Of a DNA stretch of 5,226 nt, positions 1-4,960 are shown piece by piece. Where the stretch lies: positions 1-5,226 of the forward strand of contig CAKQLR010000071.1 of the NCBI GenBank assembly GCA_934254725.1. Direction: 5' to 3'. Within the stretch, counting starts at the first letter, position 1. Every line of letters starts with the position of its first letter. The DNA is from an uncultured Clostridia bacterium (GTDB taxonomy: Bacteria > Bacillota > Clostridia > Christensenellales > Borkfalkiaceae). The translations under genes and the position numbers were made by a program. Under the pieces are notes generated by a model, which was given only the letters and a program-made list of their open reading frames with translations, ran no database searches and was not told the DNA's origin.

Positions 1-1
1 G

Positions 2-166
2 TTCAGCCAAAAAGCGGAAAAAACTTTTGACGCCAAAGAAATACCTTCGCTTTCGGATTCAAACACTTCGGAAGCGAATTATGTTTGGCTTCCCGTTCTT
101 TTTAAGCCCGACGGAACACCGTACATCAAATGGATAAGAGAATGGCAGACTGAAGATTTTGATTAA
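2..166 (+). CDS. C-terminal end of a possible GH43-type glycoside hydrolase (5' truncated)
   Basis: This open frame enters from the left edge and gives 54 residues before TAA at 164-166. The tail contains WLPVLFKPDGTPYIKW followed by REWQTEDFD. A late 'LPV.F..DG.P.I.W..EW' stretch near the C-terminus is what I associate with family 43 glycosidases and related five-bladed beta-propeller enzymes, which act on arabinan or xylan side chains. That assignment rests on memory of the pattern, and no catalytic residue is inside the window. The upstream part, AEKTFDAKEIPSLSDSNTSE, is polar and uninformative. Codon use resembles the 883-2715 gene. It could be another secreted or cytoplasmic carbohydrate enzyme. 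That it is coding is nearly certain; the family is tentative. Confidence 0.6.
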   Translation, partial: FSQKAEKTFDAKEIPSLSDSNTSEANYVWLPVLFKPDGTPYIKWIREWQTEDFD

Positions 167-206
167 AAATTTCGTTAATCCACTACTCTTTCCTGATTAG
201 TTTTTA

Positions 207-215
207 TGCTATAAT
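207..215 (+). promoter_or_regulatory. Extended -10 promoter, TGCTATAAT
   Basis: TG at 207-208, one base, then a perfect TATAAT at 210-215 form an extended -10 element. The -35 region 17 bases upstream (TCTTTC) is poor, as is common for extended -10 promoters. Transcription would start near 221-223. No open frame with a ribosome binding site follows before the terminator at 287-327, so the promoter has no protein-coding target. It lies between short arms CTGAT (193-197) and ATCAG (221-225), which with the following TTTTT (231-235) could instead be a weak terminator for the upstream gene. Confidence 0.4.
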
Positions 216-220
216 CTTTG

Positions 221-327
221 ATCAGTGGGCTTTTTATAAATTTAAAAAAAGACGTTCCGAAAGAAAAAAGCATCTTGAATAATTACGCCCCGTAAATTGT
301 AATTACCGACAATTTACGGGGCTTTTT
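221..327 (+). ncRNA. Candidate small RNA between orphan promoter and terminator
   Basis: A transcript from the extended -10 element at 207-215 to the T-run at 323-327 would be about 105 nt and would end in a 14-bp GC-containing hairpin. The body (about 236-280) is purine-rich and unstructured by eye, and I see no SD-ATG pair in it. I recognise no known RNA family. The only support is the promoter plus terminator arrangement. Confidence 0.2.
287..327 (+). terminator. Strong rho-independent terminator
   Basis: GCCCCGTAAATTGT (287-300) pairs perfectly over 14 bp with ACAATTTACGGGGC (309-322) around an 8-nt loop, followed by TTTTT (323-327). The T-run is on the plus strand, so it ends rightward transcription from the gene at the left edge or from the promoter at 207-215. 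On the minus strand it is followed only by GTAATTATTC, so it is at best a weak stop for the leftward holin gene. Confidence 0.9.
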
Positions 328-363
328 GTTCGCTAAGTTCTAAGTTTTTCCAGAAAAAGAATT

Positions 364-746
364 TTAATCGCTCTTTTCAGCTTCACTCTTTTCTGAAATT
401 TCTTTTTTCTTTGTCTTTTGTTCTTCTACGTCATTTTCAGAAGCCGGCACCGACGGAGTTTCTTCAGTCTTCCCGCCGAATTGTTTAAGCATCTGCCCCG
501 CCCGATCGCGGTAAAGCCGCTCGCCGCGCCTATTACGATCGCGACAACGACGTTTTCCGCAGGTATGCAAGACGGAATTGCATAATAACATATTACTCCG
601 AAAATGACGCCTAATCCCGCAGAAATCAACGGAACGAACCTTTCGAGCTTTGCGTTTCCCGAGGCTGCATAGCGTATCAGTCTAACAACGAAATACACCG
701 CTGCTGCAATCGCGGGGACGCTTATAGTTTCTAAATACTCTTTCAT
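364..746 (-). pseudogene. Phage-type holin, broken by a one-base frameshift
   Basis: Holins form holes in the cell membrane, letting endolysins or leaderless proteins out. The start is MKEYLETISVP at 744-746, preceded by GGGAGG (756-761) with 9-nt spacing; an in-frame ATG at 768-770 lies upstream of this SD and is rejected. Three hydrophobic segments are visible: about residues 9-26, 37-59 (LISAGLGVIFGVICYYAI) and 65-82 (VVVAIVIGAASGFTAIG). This matches clostridial Hol44/Dp-1-like holins, where ISVP...IPA.NV..A..IGGASG is typical. At 496-503 the minus strand reads GGGCGGGG; one more G would give IGAGQMLKQFGGKTEE and join the membrane part to a charged, Glu/Lys-rich tail ending at 364. The restored protein has 127 residues, normal for the family. 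As written, translation instead runs to a stop at 426. It is either a sequencing error or a real inactivation. Confidence 0.75.
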
Positions 747-770
747 AATCCGAATCCTCCCACACTTCAT

Positions 771-882
771 TTTATGAATTACGTATTGTAATGCGTACCG
801 CCGTAATGTAACATTATCTCACGGGTTTTAATATATTTTATAGAAACGGATTATATCGTAAAAGCAAATCACGGAGGAAGAA
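771..882. promoter_or_regulatory. Divergent intergenic region between holin and adhesin genes
   Basis: This AT-rich gap must hold promoters for both neighbours. Leftward, TGAGATAAT (minus strand, 813-821) is a plausible extended -10 for the holin. Rightward, TTGTAA-17-TAACAT is the best pair I find for the adhesin gene, with four of six matches in each hexamer. Neither is strong. GGAGG at 873-877, five bases before ATG 883, is the ribosome binding site of the adhesin. Confidence 0.3.
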
Positions 883-2715
883 ATGGCAACAAAAACAATT
901 ACCTCGTTCGCCGAATTCAAGGCGGCGGTGGAAGACAGCGTAACCGATGAAATAATACTCGGTGCAGACATAACTTTCGAAAGCGGAATAAAAATTCCCA
1001 CAACAAAGAAAACGCTGACGATAAACGGCGAAAATTATAAAATAACGGACATGAATTCATCGGCAGCAAGCAGCGCGCTATACGTTCCGACAGGCTTCGG
1101 TACTTCGACTATTACCGTAAAAAAAGTAACTTGGAGCGGACGAAATTATTACGGAATGGTATGCGTTTACGACGACACGGCAAACTCCGGCGTTTCGATC
1201 GTTTTCGAAAACGTTAAATATAACGGTCCTCAGGCGATTTATAACAGATACGGCTCGACCACCGTTAAAAACTGTGATATAACAATTGAAAAGAATGGTT
1301 CGAGCGTGAGCGCACAGGAATTTTGCGAAGCAAATCGTTTGATTTTGGCGGGAACGACCACGATAAATTGTTTGTCTACGTCGGGTTCGGTCATGTGGTT
1401 TGCCTTTGCGGACGCGGAAATAACTATAGAAGCAGATGCCGAGATAAGCGTTTCCGCACCGAACACTTATCTGATTTATTCCGATACTGCGGCGAAACCC
1501 AAACTTGTTTTCGGACACGGTTCTTCAACCGTTATAAACGTTAAAAACGGACTTTTTTATGCTTCGGGAACGAGCGCGCACATTGCTTCTTCCTGCCTTA
1601 TAGAACACGACGCCTCCCTGTCCGTCACTTCTTCCGAGAATAACGGCGTTCCGCTTTTCAAATGCTCCGGAGATTTTAATCTGATGCAAAACGCAAGCTT
1701 ATTCCTCGTTATGCCGCAGAGCGGAAGTTCCCCTCTTCTGTATTTTTCATCGTCCGCAAAAATTAATTTCAATTCGCCGAAAAACATTTTACTCTACAAC
1801 AATAACGGAAAAGTTTTCTCATTTGCCTCGGGCGGAACGGTTTCGGTTACGGCAAAACAAGTAAATTATTGGAACAAATCCGTAACCCCATATAGCGCGG
1901 CGGGCGGTTTCGACGATATCCCGACGACAGCCATTTACAAAGCCGACGGCGAAAACGTAACTATTTCGCAAACTCTTACGCAAAGCGCGGTTACAGCGAC
2001 GACCTCTAATATCGAGGAAGGAGACGGCGGATATCCCGTCGGCGCAACGAATTTCGATCTGACAAAGGCGACGGTTTTCTCGGCTGGTACCCTCCCCCTT
2101 TCGATAAACGCCGTAAACGACCTTTCGCTTAGCGTGGGCGGATCGACCGCCCCAAATGCGGCAATAAGGTTGACCGACGCAGAACAAACAATTTCCTCCG
2201 ATTCCGACGACACGGGCGTTTACTCTGTTCAGACGAGCGAAAAACCGACCGTCGGAGAAATTATTACCGTACAGTCAAATAAAAACTTTCTTACGACTAA
2301 AAAATCCGTAACCGTTACGGGAAGCGTATCGATCACAAAACTACCCGATATTTTCTTTAACGCGATAGGCTCTCCGCGCTACTCCGCGCCTCTTGACAGA
2401 CTTGACCAGAACTGGGAGATCGAGCTTACCGACACACGCGAAAACGGCGGGAAATGGGCGTTATACGTTCAGATAGAAAGCGAATTACAAACAAGCGAAA
2501 ACATAATTGCAGAATCAGTGACTTTTACTAACGACGCTACCGTAACACTTAACCTATCGCCCACTCTCGTCGCCGAAGGCGAAACCGAAAGTCCTCAAAA
2601 AATTCTCCTTTCATGGGAAAAAACAAAAGGCATACTTTTGAATATCGCGGAAGATACAGTTTACGACGGAGGGAAGTACGTTGCAAAACTTAAATGGACA
2701 ACGGAATTCGATTAA
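883..2715 (+). CDS. Leaderless adhesin-like protein: pectate-lyase-like N-terminus, WxL-like C-terminus
   Basis: The protein has 610 residues with a good SD (GGAGG, 5 nt from ATG). It opens with ITSFAEFKAAVEDSVTDEII then LGADITF and LTINGENYKI (residues 5-54), the signature of the pectate-lyase-like adhesive domain: a right-handed beta-helix whose first turn reads 'f.el..A......I.l..dI...'. Short Ser/Thr/Asn-rich strands continue to about residue 330 and suggest further beta-helix coils. From about 385 a beta-rich domain follows. Its WAL at 525-527 (KWALYVQIE) and terminal YVAKLKWTTEFD (599-610) resemble the two motifs of WxL domains, which bind peptidoglycan non-covalently. WxL proteins normally carry a signal peptide; this one has none, no LPXTG and no membrane segment. 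Export could depend on a holin-type route or cell lysis, or it may be a phage tail or receptor-binding protein. It is a single-gene unit closed by the terminator at 2754-2789. No enzyme motif was found. Confidence 0.85.
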   Translation: MATKTITSFAEFKAAVEDSVTDEIILGADITFESGIKIPTTKKTLTINGENYKITDMNSSAASSALYVPTGFGTSTITVKKVTWSGRNYYGMVCVYDDTANSGVSIVFENVKYNGPQAIYNRYGSTTVKNCDITIEKNGSSVSAQEFCEANRLILAGTTTINCLSTSGSVMWFAFADAEITIEADAEISVSAPNTYLIYSDTAAKPKLVFGHGSSTVINVKNGLFYASGTSAHIASSCLIEHDASLSVTSSENNGVPLFKCSGDFNLMQNASLFLVMPQSGSSPLLYFSSSAKINFNSPKNILLYNNNGKVFSFASGGTVSVTAKQVNYWNKSVTPYSAAGGFDDIPTTAIYKADGENVTISQTLTQSAVTATTSNIEEGDGGYPVGATNFDLTKATVFSAGTLPLSINAVNDLSLSVGGSTAPNAAIRLTDAEQTISSDSDDTGVYSVQTSEKPTVGEIITVQSNKNFLTTKKSVTVTGSVSITKLPDIFFNAIGSPRYSAPLDRLDQNWEIELTDTRENGGKWALYVQIESELQTSENIIAESVTFTNDATVTLNLSPTLVAEGETESPQKILLSWEKTKGILLNIAEDTVYDGGKYVAKLKWTTEFD

Positions 2716-2753
2716 ACAAAATATATTGAATAATTTTATTGCAAAAAGCAAGG

Positions 2754-2789
2754 AAAAACCCTCAACTTTTCGAGTTACGGGTTTTTTTT
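2754..2789. terminator. Bidirectional rho-independent terminator between convergent genes
   Basis: AAAAACCC (2754-2761) pairs with GGGTTTTT (2779-2786), then a two-base mismatch, then AACT/AGTT around the loop TTTCG. On the plus strand eight T follow the stem (2782-2789); on the minus strand the same stem ends in TTTTT. It therefore closes both the rightward 610-residue gene and the leftward frame whose stop is at 2788-2790. Confidence 0.85.
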
Positions 2790-3055
2790 ACCAGGATAAT
2801 CCGCAATCTGTCTTACGGCATGACGACGTTTGTTTTTCTCTTTTGTCGATTACGGTAACTTCGTTTGTTTTTACCGTTTCCGTTCCGTAAGTAAGTTCCG
2901 CGGAATTGCGAAAATGTCTTAGAACGCTGTTTTTTTATAGTACTATCCCCGTTGTCAGTTTTTGCCTCATTTAAGGGCAAAAAGCACGAAAACAACAACG
3001 ATAAGCAACTACATAAACAGCATTGCTCGCAAGACTCGCAGTCTTCAGCAGACAT
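2788..3055 (-). pseudogene. Probable frameshifted small companion of the DUF11 protein
   Basis: Two leftward frames abut here. The first, from ATG 3053-3055, starts MSAEDCESCEQCCLC and is Cys-rich; it has no convincing SD. The second, ending at 2788, reads FRNSAELTYGTETVKTNEVT, then VIDKREK and CRKTDCGLSW. 'N.A.LTYG..TV.(S/T)N.VTV' is the strand pair typical of clostridial DUF11-type surface proteins, so this frame is likely coding. Joining the frames needs a -1 change near TTTT (about 2913) or an indel in the A7 run near 2931-2937, giving about 88 residues. The stop sits directly on the bidirectional terminator, as expected for the last gene of a leftward pair with 3081-3470. Hairpins inside (2959-2983, 3031-3045) leave open that the first part is non-coding. 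Confidence 0.4.
2959..2983. repeat. Hairpin, 8-bp perfect arms
   Basis: TTTTTGCC (2959-2966) and GGCAAAAA (2976-2983) are perfect inverted arms around nine bases. There is no T-run on either side outside the stem, so it is not a normal terminator. A second small hairpin, AAGACT-CGC-AGTCTT, lies at 3031-3045. Both are within the doubtful leftward frame. Confidence 0.5.
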
Positions 3056-3080
3056 GCGTTGATTTTGTCGTATAAAATTA

Positions 3081-3470
3081 TTACGCTTGCGTAACGCGAA
3101 AGGTTACCGTGAGAGTTCCTCCTTCAGCTATATCTGGCAGATTAACGCTTAAAAGCCCGCCTGTATAGGTAAAATCGGTTGTTTTCGTACCGTTTATTTC
3201 CACGCCGTAAGTGGTATCGAACACAACGTTAGCGGTGTCGATATTATCCGCAAGTATGCCTTTAGAATAAACGTCTCCCGATTCGTTCGTTATAACAACA
3301 GTATACGTCAAAGGTCCATCCACCCAGTACTTTTTATCTGCGGAAAGAACCGCCGTAAGCCCGCTGATTATCGTCGTGCTGACGAGGTTAGACGCAAACG
3401 ATATAGCTTCGGACTCAGCCCCATAAAGACCTGTAAAATCGGTTTGGTTATCTGTAATTTTCTTTGCCAT
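3081..3470 (-). CDS. Small leaderless DUF11-type beta-sandwich protein
   Basis: It has 129 residues, with ATG at 3468-3470 behind GGAGG (3478-3482) at 7-nt spacing. The N-terminus, MAKKITDNQTDFTGLYGAES, has no signal peptide. From about residue 38 the protein follows the DUF11 (conserved repeat) plan: LTYTVVITNESG (54-65), a middle ADNIDTANVVFD, EINGTKTTDFTYTGG and the closing EGGTLTVTFRVTQA. Such domains are Ig-like stalk modules of surface proteins, and clostridia encode short versions without leader or anchor whose role is unknown. It is the first gene of a leftward pair with the frame at 2788-3055, 25 bp away. An insertion sequence end lies only about 110 bp upstream of the start, so its native promoter region may be altered. 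The fold is a fair call; the function is unknown. Confidence 0.8.
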   Translation of the reverse strand: MAKKITDNQTDFTGLYGAESEAISFASNLVSTTIISGLTAVLSADKKYWVDGPLTYTVVITNESGDVYSKGILADNIDTANVVFDTTYGVEINGTKTTDFTYTGGLLSVNLPDIAEGGTLTVTFRVTQA

Positions 3471-3522
3471 TATTTTTCCTCCGGTGAGCGGGCAGAATTT
3501 TTATCCGTCAATCTCGCTCTGT

Positions 3523-3550
3523 AAAAAATCCGCGGGAATATTATCCCCGC
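3523..3550 (-). terminator. Leftward terminator or leader attenuator upstream of the DUF11 gene
   Basis: Read leftward, GCGGG (3550-3546) pairs with CCCGC (3536-3532), extended inward by a G-T and an A-T pair, and TTTTTT (3528-3523) follows two bases and an A later. This has the form of an intrinsic terminator, 53 bp ahead of the DUF11 start. It may have ended a gene that once lay to the right, may shield the DUF11 gene from read-through out of the insertion sequence, or may attenuate it. Confidence 0.5.
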
Positions 3551-3555
3551 ATTTA

Positions 3556-3561
3556 ATTATA
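3556..3561 (-). promoter_or_regulatory. Possible -10 box for the DUF11 gene
   Basis: A perfect TATAAT lies on the minus strand. The nearest -35-like hexamer, TTGAAC (3582-3587 on minus), would sit inside the left end of the insertion sequence with a 20-bp spacer, too long to be good. If this is the real promoter, the IS replaced its -35. It also sits within a few bases of the hairpin at 3532-3550. Confidence 0.3.
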
Positions 3562-3580
3562 TGCCTCCGAAAGGAAAAAT

Positions 3581-3615
3581 TGTTCAATTGCTCAAATGTT
3601 AAAATTTTGATATTT
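3581..3615 (+). repeat. Putative left terminal inverted repeat
   Basis: It begins TGTTCAATTGCTCAAA. The match to the right end is TG...AATTG..TCAAA, with a two-base gap. Position is right for IS3, about 116 bp before the transposase start. Low sequence complexity limits confidence. Confidence 0.4.
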
Positions 3616-3655
3616 TAACGCTTCACTTTATCTCTCTTTTATTTTCAAATCACGG

Positions 3656-3685
3656 TATAATGCTTTTACCGAATAAAACGGTAAA
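3656..3685 (+). promoter_or_regulatory. Transposase promoter -10 and leader hairpin next to its SD
   Basis: TATAAT at 3656-3661 would start transcription near 3668. TTTACCG (3665-3671) and CGGTAAA (3679-3685) form a 7-bp stem directly before the SD GGAG (3686-3689). A transcript from this promoter starts inside the left arm and cannot form the full stem, whereas read-through from outside would form it beside the SD. This is the known insertion-sequence scheme for blocking transposase synthesis from outside promoters. The -35 is not recognisable. Confidence 0.5.
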
Positions 3686-3696
3686 GGAGTAACATT

Positions 3697-3837
3697 ATGA
3701 ACAAAAGACATTCGTCGGAAGAAAAACAAAACGCAATCAAAAGATATGTTAAAGACAGAGAACCGCCACTCAAAATCATCAAAGATATCGGGATTTCCAA
3801 AAGTACTTTTTATAAATGGCTGTTTTTTATAATTTAG
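3697..3837 (+). pseudogene. IS3-family transposase, N-terminal helix-turn-helix fragment
   Basis: ATG 3697 follows AAAGGAG. The 46 residues read MNKRHSSEEKQNAIKRYVKD and then IIKDIGISKSTFYKWL, followed by FFII and TAG. 'S.E.K..A...Y......IIKD.GISKSTFYKWL' is the DNA-binding helix-turn-helix that opens IS3-family OrfA, which recognises the terminal repeats. OrfA normally continues for about 50 further residues with a leucine zipper and then shifts into OrfB; here similarity stops after WL near 3822, where the AT-rich cargo begins. The fragment may still bind the IS ends. Confidence 0.8.
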
Positions 3838-3846
3838 ATAACACTT

Positions 3847-4238
3847 TCAACTTAACCTTCTCCTCTTTTCATATTTACAATCACCGTTATAAAGATATTT
3901 TCCGTCATAAGTGTATACTGTGCGTCCTGGTGATTGTCTATAACAGATTATCTCTCCTTTTTCAACAACCCAAGTACCATAGTCTAAATGTATAGCCTCA
4001 TCATTTCTAACAGAAACAAGAGTTGAATAAAAAATGCCATTTTCTTTAAATAAAAGCCTTCGCTCGCACACTTCATCATAATGTGAAATATATTGATATT
4101 CAACACTAACCCATAATCCAGCCGTTTCCTGTTCGGAAATCTTTTTTTACATCCGCCAAATGATACTAATAAACATAATATTAAAATCAAACTATTTAAT
4201 TTAAAAAACGTTTCAGTTATTCTTGTTTTTTTATTCAT
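3847..4238 (-). pseudogene. Small lipoprotein, second gene of the cargo operon (one-base frameshift)
   Basis: The start is MNKKTRITETFFKLN at 4236-4238; the SD AGAGGT (4245-4250) is 6 nt away, whereas the in-frame ATGs upstream are too close to or before it. Residues 14-29 are a hydrophobic signal segment (LNSLILILCLLVSFGG) ending at Cys30, a lipobox-like FGGC, so the product would be lipid-anchored outside the membrane. After the Cys is an A7 run (minus strand, 4148-4142). One more A gives KKISEQETAGLWVSVEYQY and joins the frame with FKENGIFYS, YGTWVVEKGEIICY and YTYDGKYLYNGDCKYEK, for 130 residues in total. 'G.W......I......Y.YDGK.LY.GD.KYEK' is a beta-barrel, lipocalin-like style common in small Bacillota lipoproteins. 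As written, the first frame ends at 3984. The function is unknown. Confidence 0.7.
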
Positions 4239-4263
4239 TTGCATACCTCTTATATTTTCTTTT

Positions 4264-4469
4264 TCATTTTTCAAAATAGATTATTCTTTCTTTAACTGTT
4301 AAAGAATATCCGTTTTTTTGAGCTAACCTTGAAACCGCAGAACGATTTTTTAAATAACTTAAATCTTTTGGCATGGTTGTTTTCGTTTTTTTATATAATC
4401 TTTCTCAGTTAAAGAAAAATTTTTACCCGATAATAGTAAATTGTTAATTTCTTTTAAATCTGGTTTCAT
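4264..4469 (-). pseudogene. Small basic 'YLKN' protein, first gene of the cargo operon (one-base frameshift)
   Basis: ATG 4467-4469 has an excellent SD, AAGGAGGT (4484-4477), 7 nt away, and lies about 25 bp after the start point of a perfect promoter. The first frame, MKPDLKEINNLLLSGKNFSL then TEKDYIKK, runs to a stop at 4359. The other frame reads MPKDLSYLKNRSAVSRLAQK and NGYSLTVKERIIYFEK to TGA at 4264. One more A in the A7 run near 4387-4393 joins them into 68 residues. I recall the plan 'F.LT...Y.K.T....PK...YLKN.S....LA...GY...V.E....F.K' from small hypothetical proteins beside Cro/CI regulators in clostridial mobile elements, which supports the restored frame. It has no membrane segment. 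Its role could be nucleic-acid binding or regulation, but that is a guess. The lipoprotein start is 26 bp past the stop. Confidence 0.6.
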
Positions 4470-4500
4470 TGTTTTTACCTCCTTCTTTATTATTGATTAT

Positions 4501-4529
4501 ATTATAGCTAACCATTGGTTAGTTGTCAA
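4501..4529 (-). promoter_or_regulatory. Perfect sigma-A promoter of the leftward cargo operon
   Basis: Read leftward, TTGACA (4529-4524), exactly 17 bases, then TATAAT (4506-4501): both hexamers and the spacer are the consensus. Start point is near 4494, before the strong SD at 4477-4484. The spacer is almost entirely the palindrome at 4508-4522, so a bound repressor would exclude RNA polymerase. A very strong promoter under tight repression is expected. Confidence 0.9.
4508..4522. promoter_or_regulatory. Operator 1, CTAACCATTGGTTAG
   Basis: A perfect 6-bp inverted repeat around ATT sits between the -35 and -10 of the leftward promoter. It shares the core TAAC-N5-GTTA with operator 2, its centre 29 bp away. 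It is most likely the binding site of the regulator encoded at 4563. Confidence 0.75.
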
Positions 4530-4537
4530 GCGTTTTT

Positions 4538-4550
4538 TAACTGTTAGTTA
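4538..4550. promoter_or_regulatory. Operator 2, TAACTGTTAGTTA
   Basis: A perfect 5-bp inverted repeat around GTT has the same TAAC-N5-GTTA core as operator 1. It ends exactly where the regulator's -10 (4551) begins, so binding there would repress the regulator's own gene. The arms are slightly weaker than operator 1, consistent with graded occupancy. Confidence 0.65.
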
Positions 4551-4556
4551 TATAAT
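4551..4556 (+). promoter_or_regulatory. -10 box of the regulator gene; leaderless mRNA likely
   Basis: TATAAT lies seven bases before ATG 4563, so transcription would begin at or beside the start codon. No SD precedes this ATG, which agrees with a leaderless message, as in lambda cI from PRM. The -35 at 17 bp spacing (AAGCGT) is poor; TTGTCA (4523-4528) lies 22 bp away. Confidence 0.55.
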
Positions 4557-4562
4557 AATTAT

Positions 4563-4775
4563 ATGAATAAGCAAATAATTAAACAAAGATTATCGGAAGA
4601 AATTAAAACAAGCGGTTTAACGATTGTTGAAATTGCAAAACGAATAGACGTATCACCAGAAATGGTTACGCAGTATAAAACAACCAACAAACTTCCCAAA
4701 CTCGAAACATTTGCTAAATTATGCGAAGAACTCGATTTAGACGCTAATTACATTTTAGGCCTAAAAAATAATTAA
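4563..4775 (+). CDS. Cro/CI-type (XRE family) DNA-binding regulator
   Basis: A 70-residue single-domain protein. The helix-turn-helix is clear: LTIVEIAKRIDVSPEMVTQY (residues 19-38) with the following KTTNKLPKLETFAKLCEELD (39-58) and YILGLKN (63-69), the usual five-helix HTH_3 fold of about 65 residues with no extra dimer or sensor domain. Such proteins repress by binding palindromic operators as dimers. Two TAAC-N5-GTTA sites just upstream are its probable targets, one in the spacer of the divergent cargo promoter and one against its own -10, so it should control both itself and the leftward operon. How it would be induced is not visible, as there is no cleavage or ligand domain. Codon use is AT-rich like the rest of the cargo and unlike the genes left of 3500. 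Confidence 0.9.
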   Translation: MNKQIIKQRLSEEIKTSGLTIVEIAKRIDVSPEMVTQYKTTNKLPKLETFAKLCEELDLDANYILGLKNN

Positions 4776-4957
4776 AGATTTTCGAAAAATGCGAAGAATT
4801 ATACAGAAAAAAGTATCGTTCGGAAAAAGAATTTTATAAAGCCGTTGACGATTATATCGAATTTTATAACGAGCGCCGCCCTCACGCAAAACTGCAATAC
4901 AAGACTCCGAATCAGAAAGAACGCGAATATAAAGAAAAATCCGAAGATTTTAAATAA
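4772..4957 (+). pseudogene. IS3-family transposase (OrfB), C-terminal fragment
   Basis: The open stretch after an in-frame TAA (4769-4771) reads KIFEKCEELYRKKYRSEKEF then YKAVDDYIEFYNERRPHAKL and QYKTPNQKEREYKEK to TAA at 4955-4957. '(Y.S)..EF..AV..YI.FYN..RPH..L.Y.TP...E' is the conserved end of the IS3 OrfB integrase (rve) domain. The three catalytic acidic residues lie upstream of this part and are absent, and there is no start codon or SD, so it is dead. It begins at the last bases of the regulator gene, placing the right cargo junction at about 4772-4785. Confidence 0.85.
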
Positions 4958-4960
4958 ATC

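Noticed and set aside
1078..1518. Leftward 146-residue open frame inside the adhesin gene
   Set aside because: Shadow of the 610-residue gene: Arg/Cys-rich, no SD, no recognisable motif. The other frames overlapping 1239-2213 are rejected for the same reason.
2681..2890. Rightward 69-residue frame across the adhesin end and terminator
   Set aside because: It runs through the terminator hairpin, has no SD and overlaps a better leftward frame.
4288..4306. Palindrome TTCTTTAACTGTTAAAGAA as a third operator
   Set aside because: TAAC and GTTA are separated by one base, not five as in the two operators, and it lies within the coding end of the small protein. It may be a weak hairpin only.
3840..4560. 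Toxin-antitoxin system
   Set aside because: The regulator could be an antitoxin, but it is divergent from its supposed partner, and neither the small protein nor the lipoprotein shows a known toxin motif.
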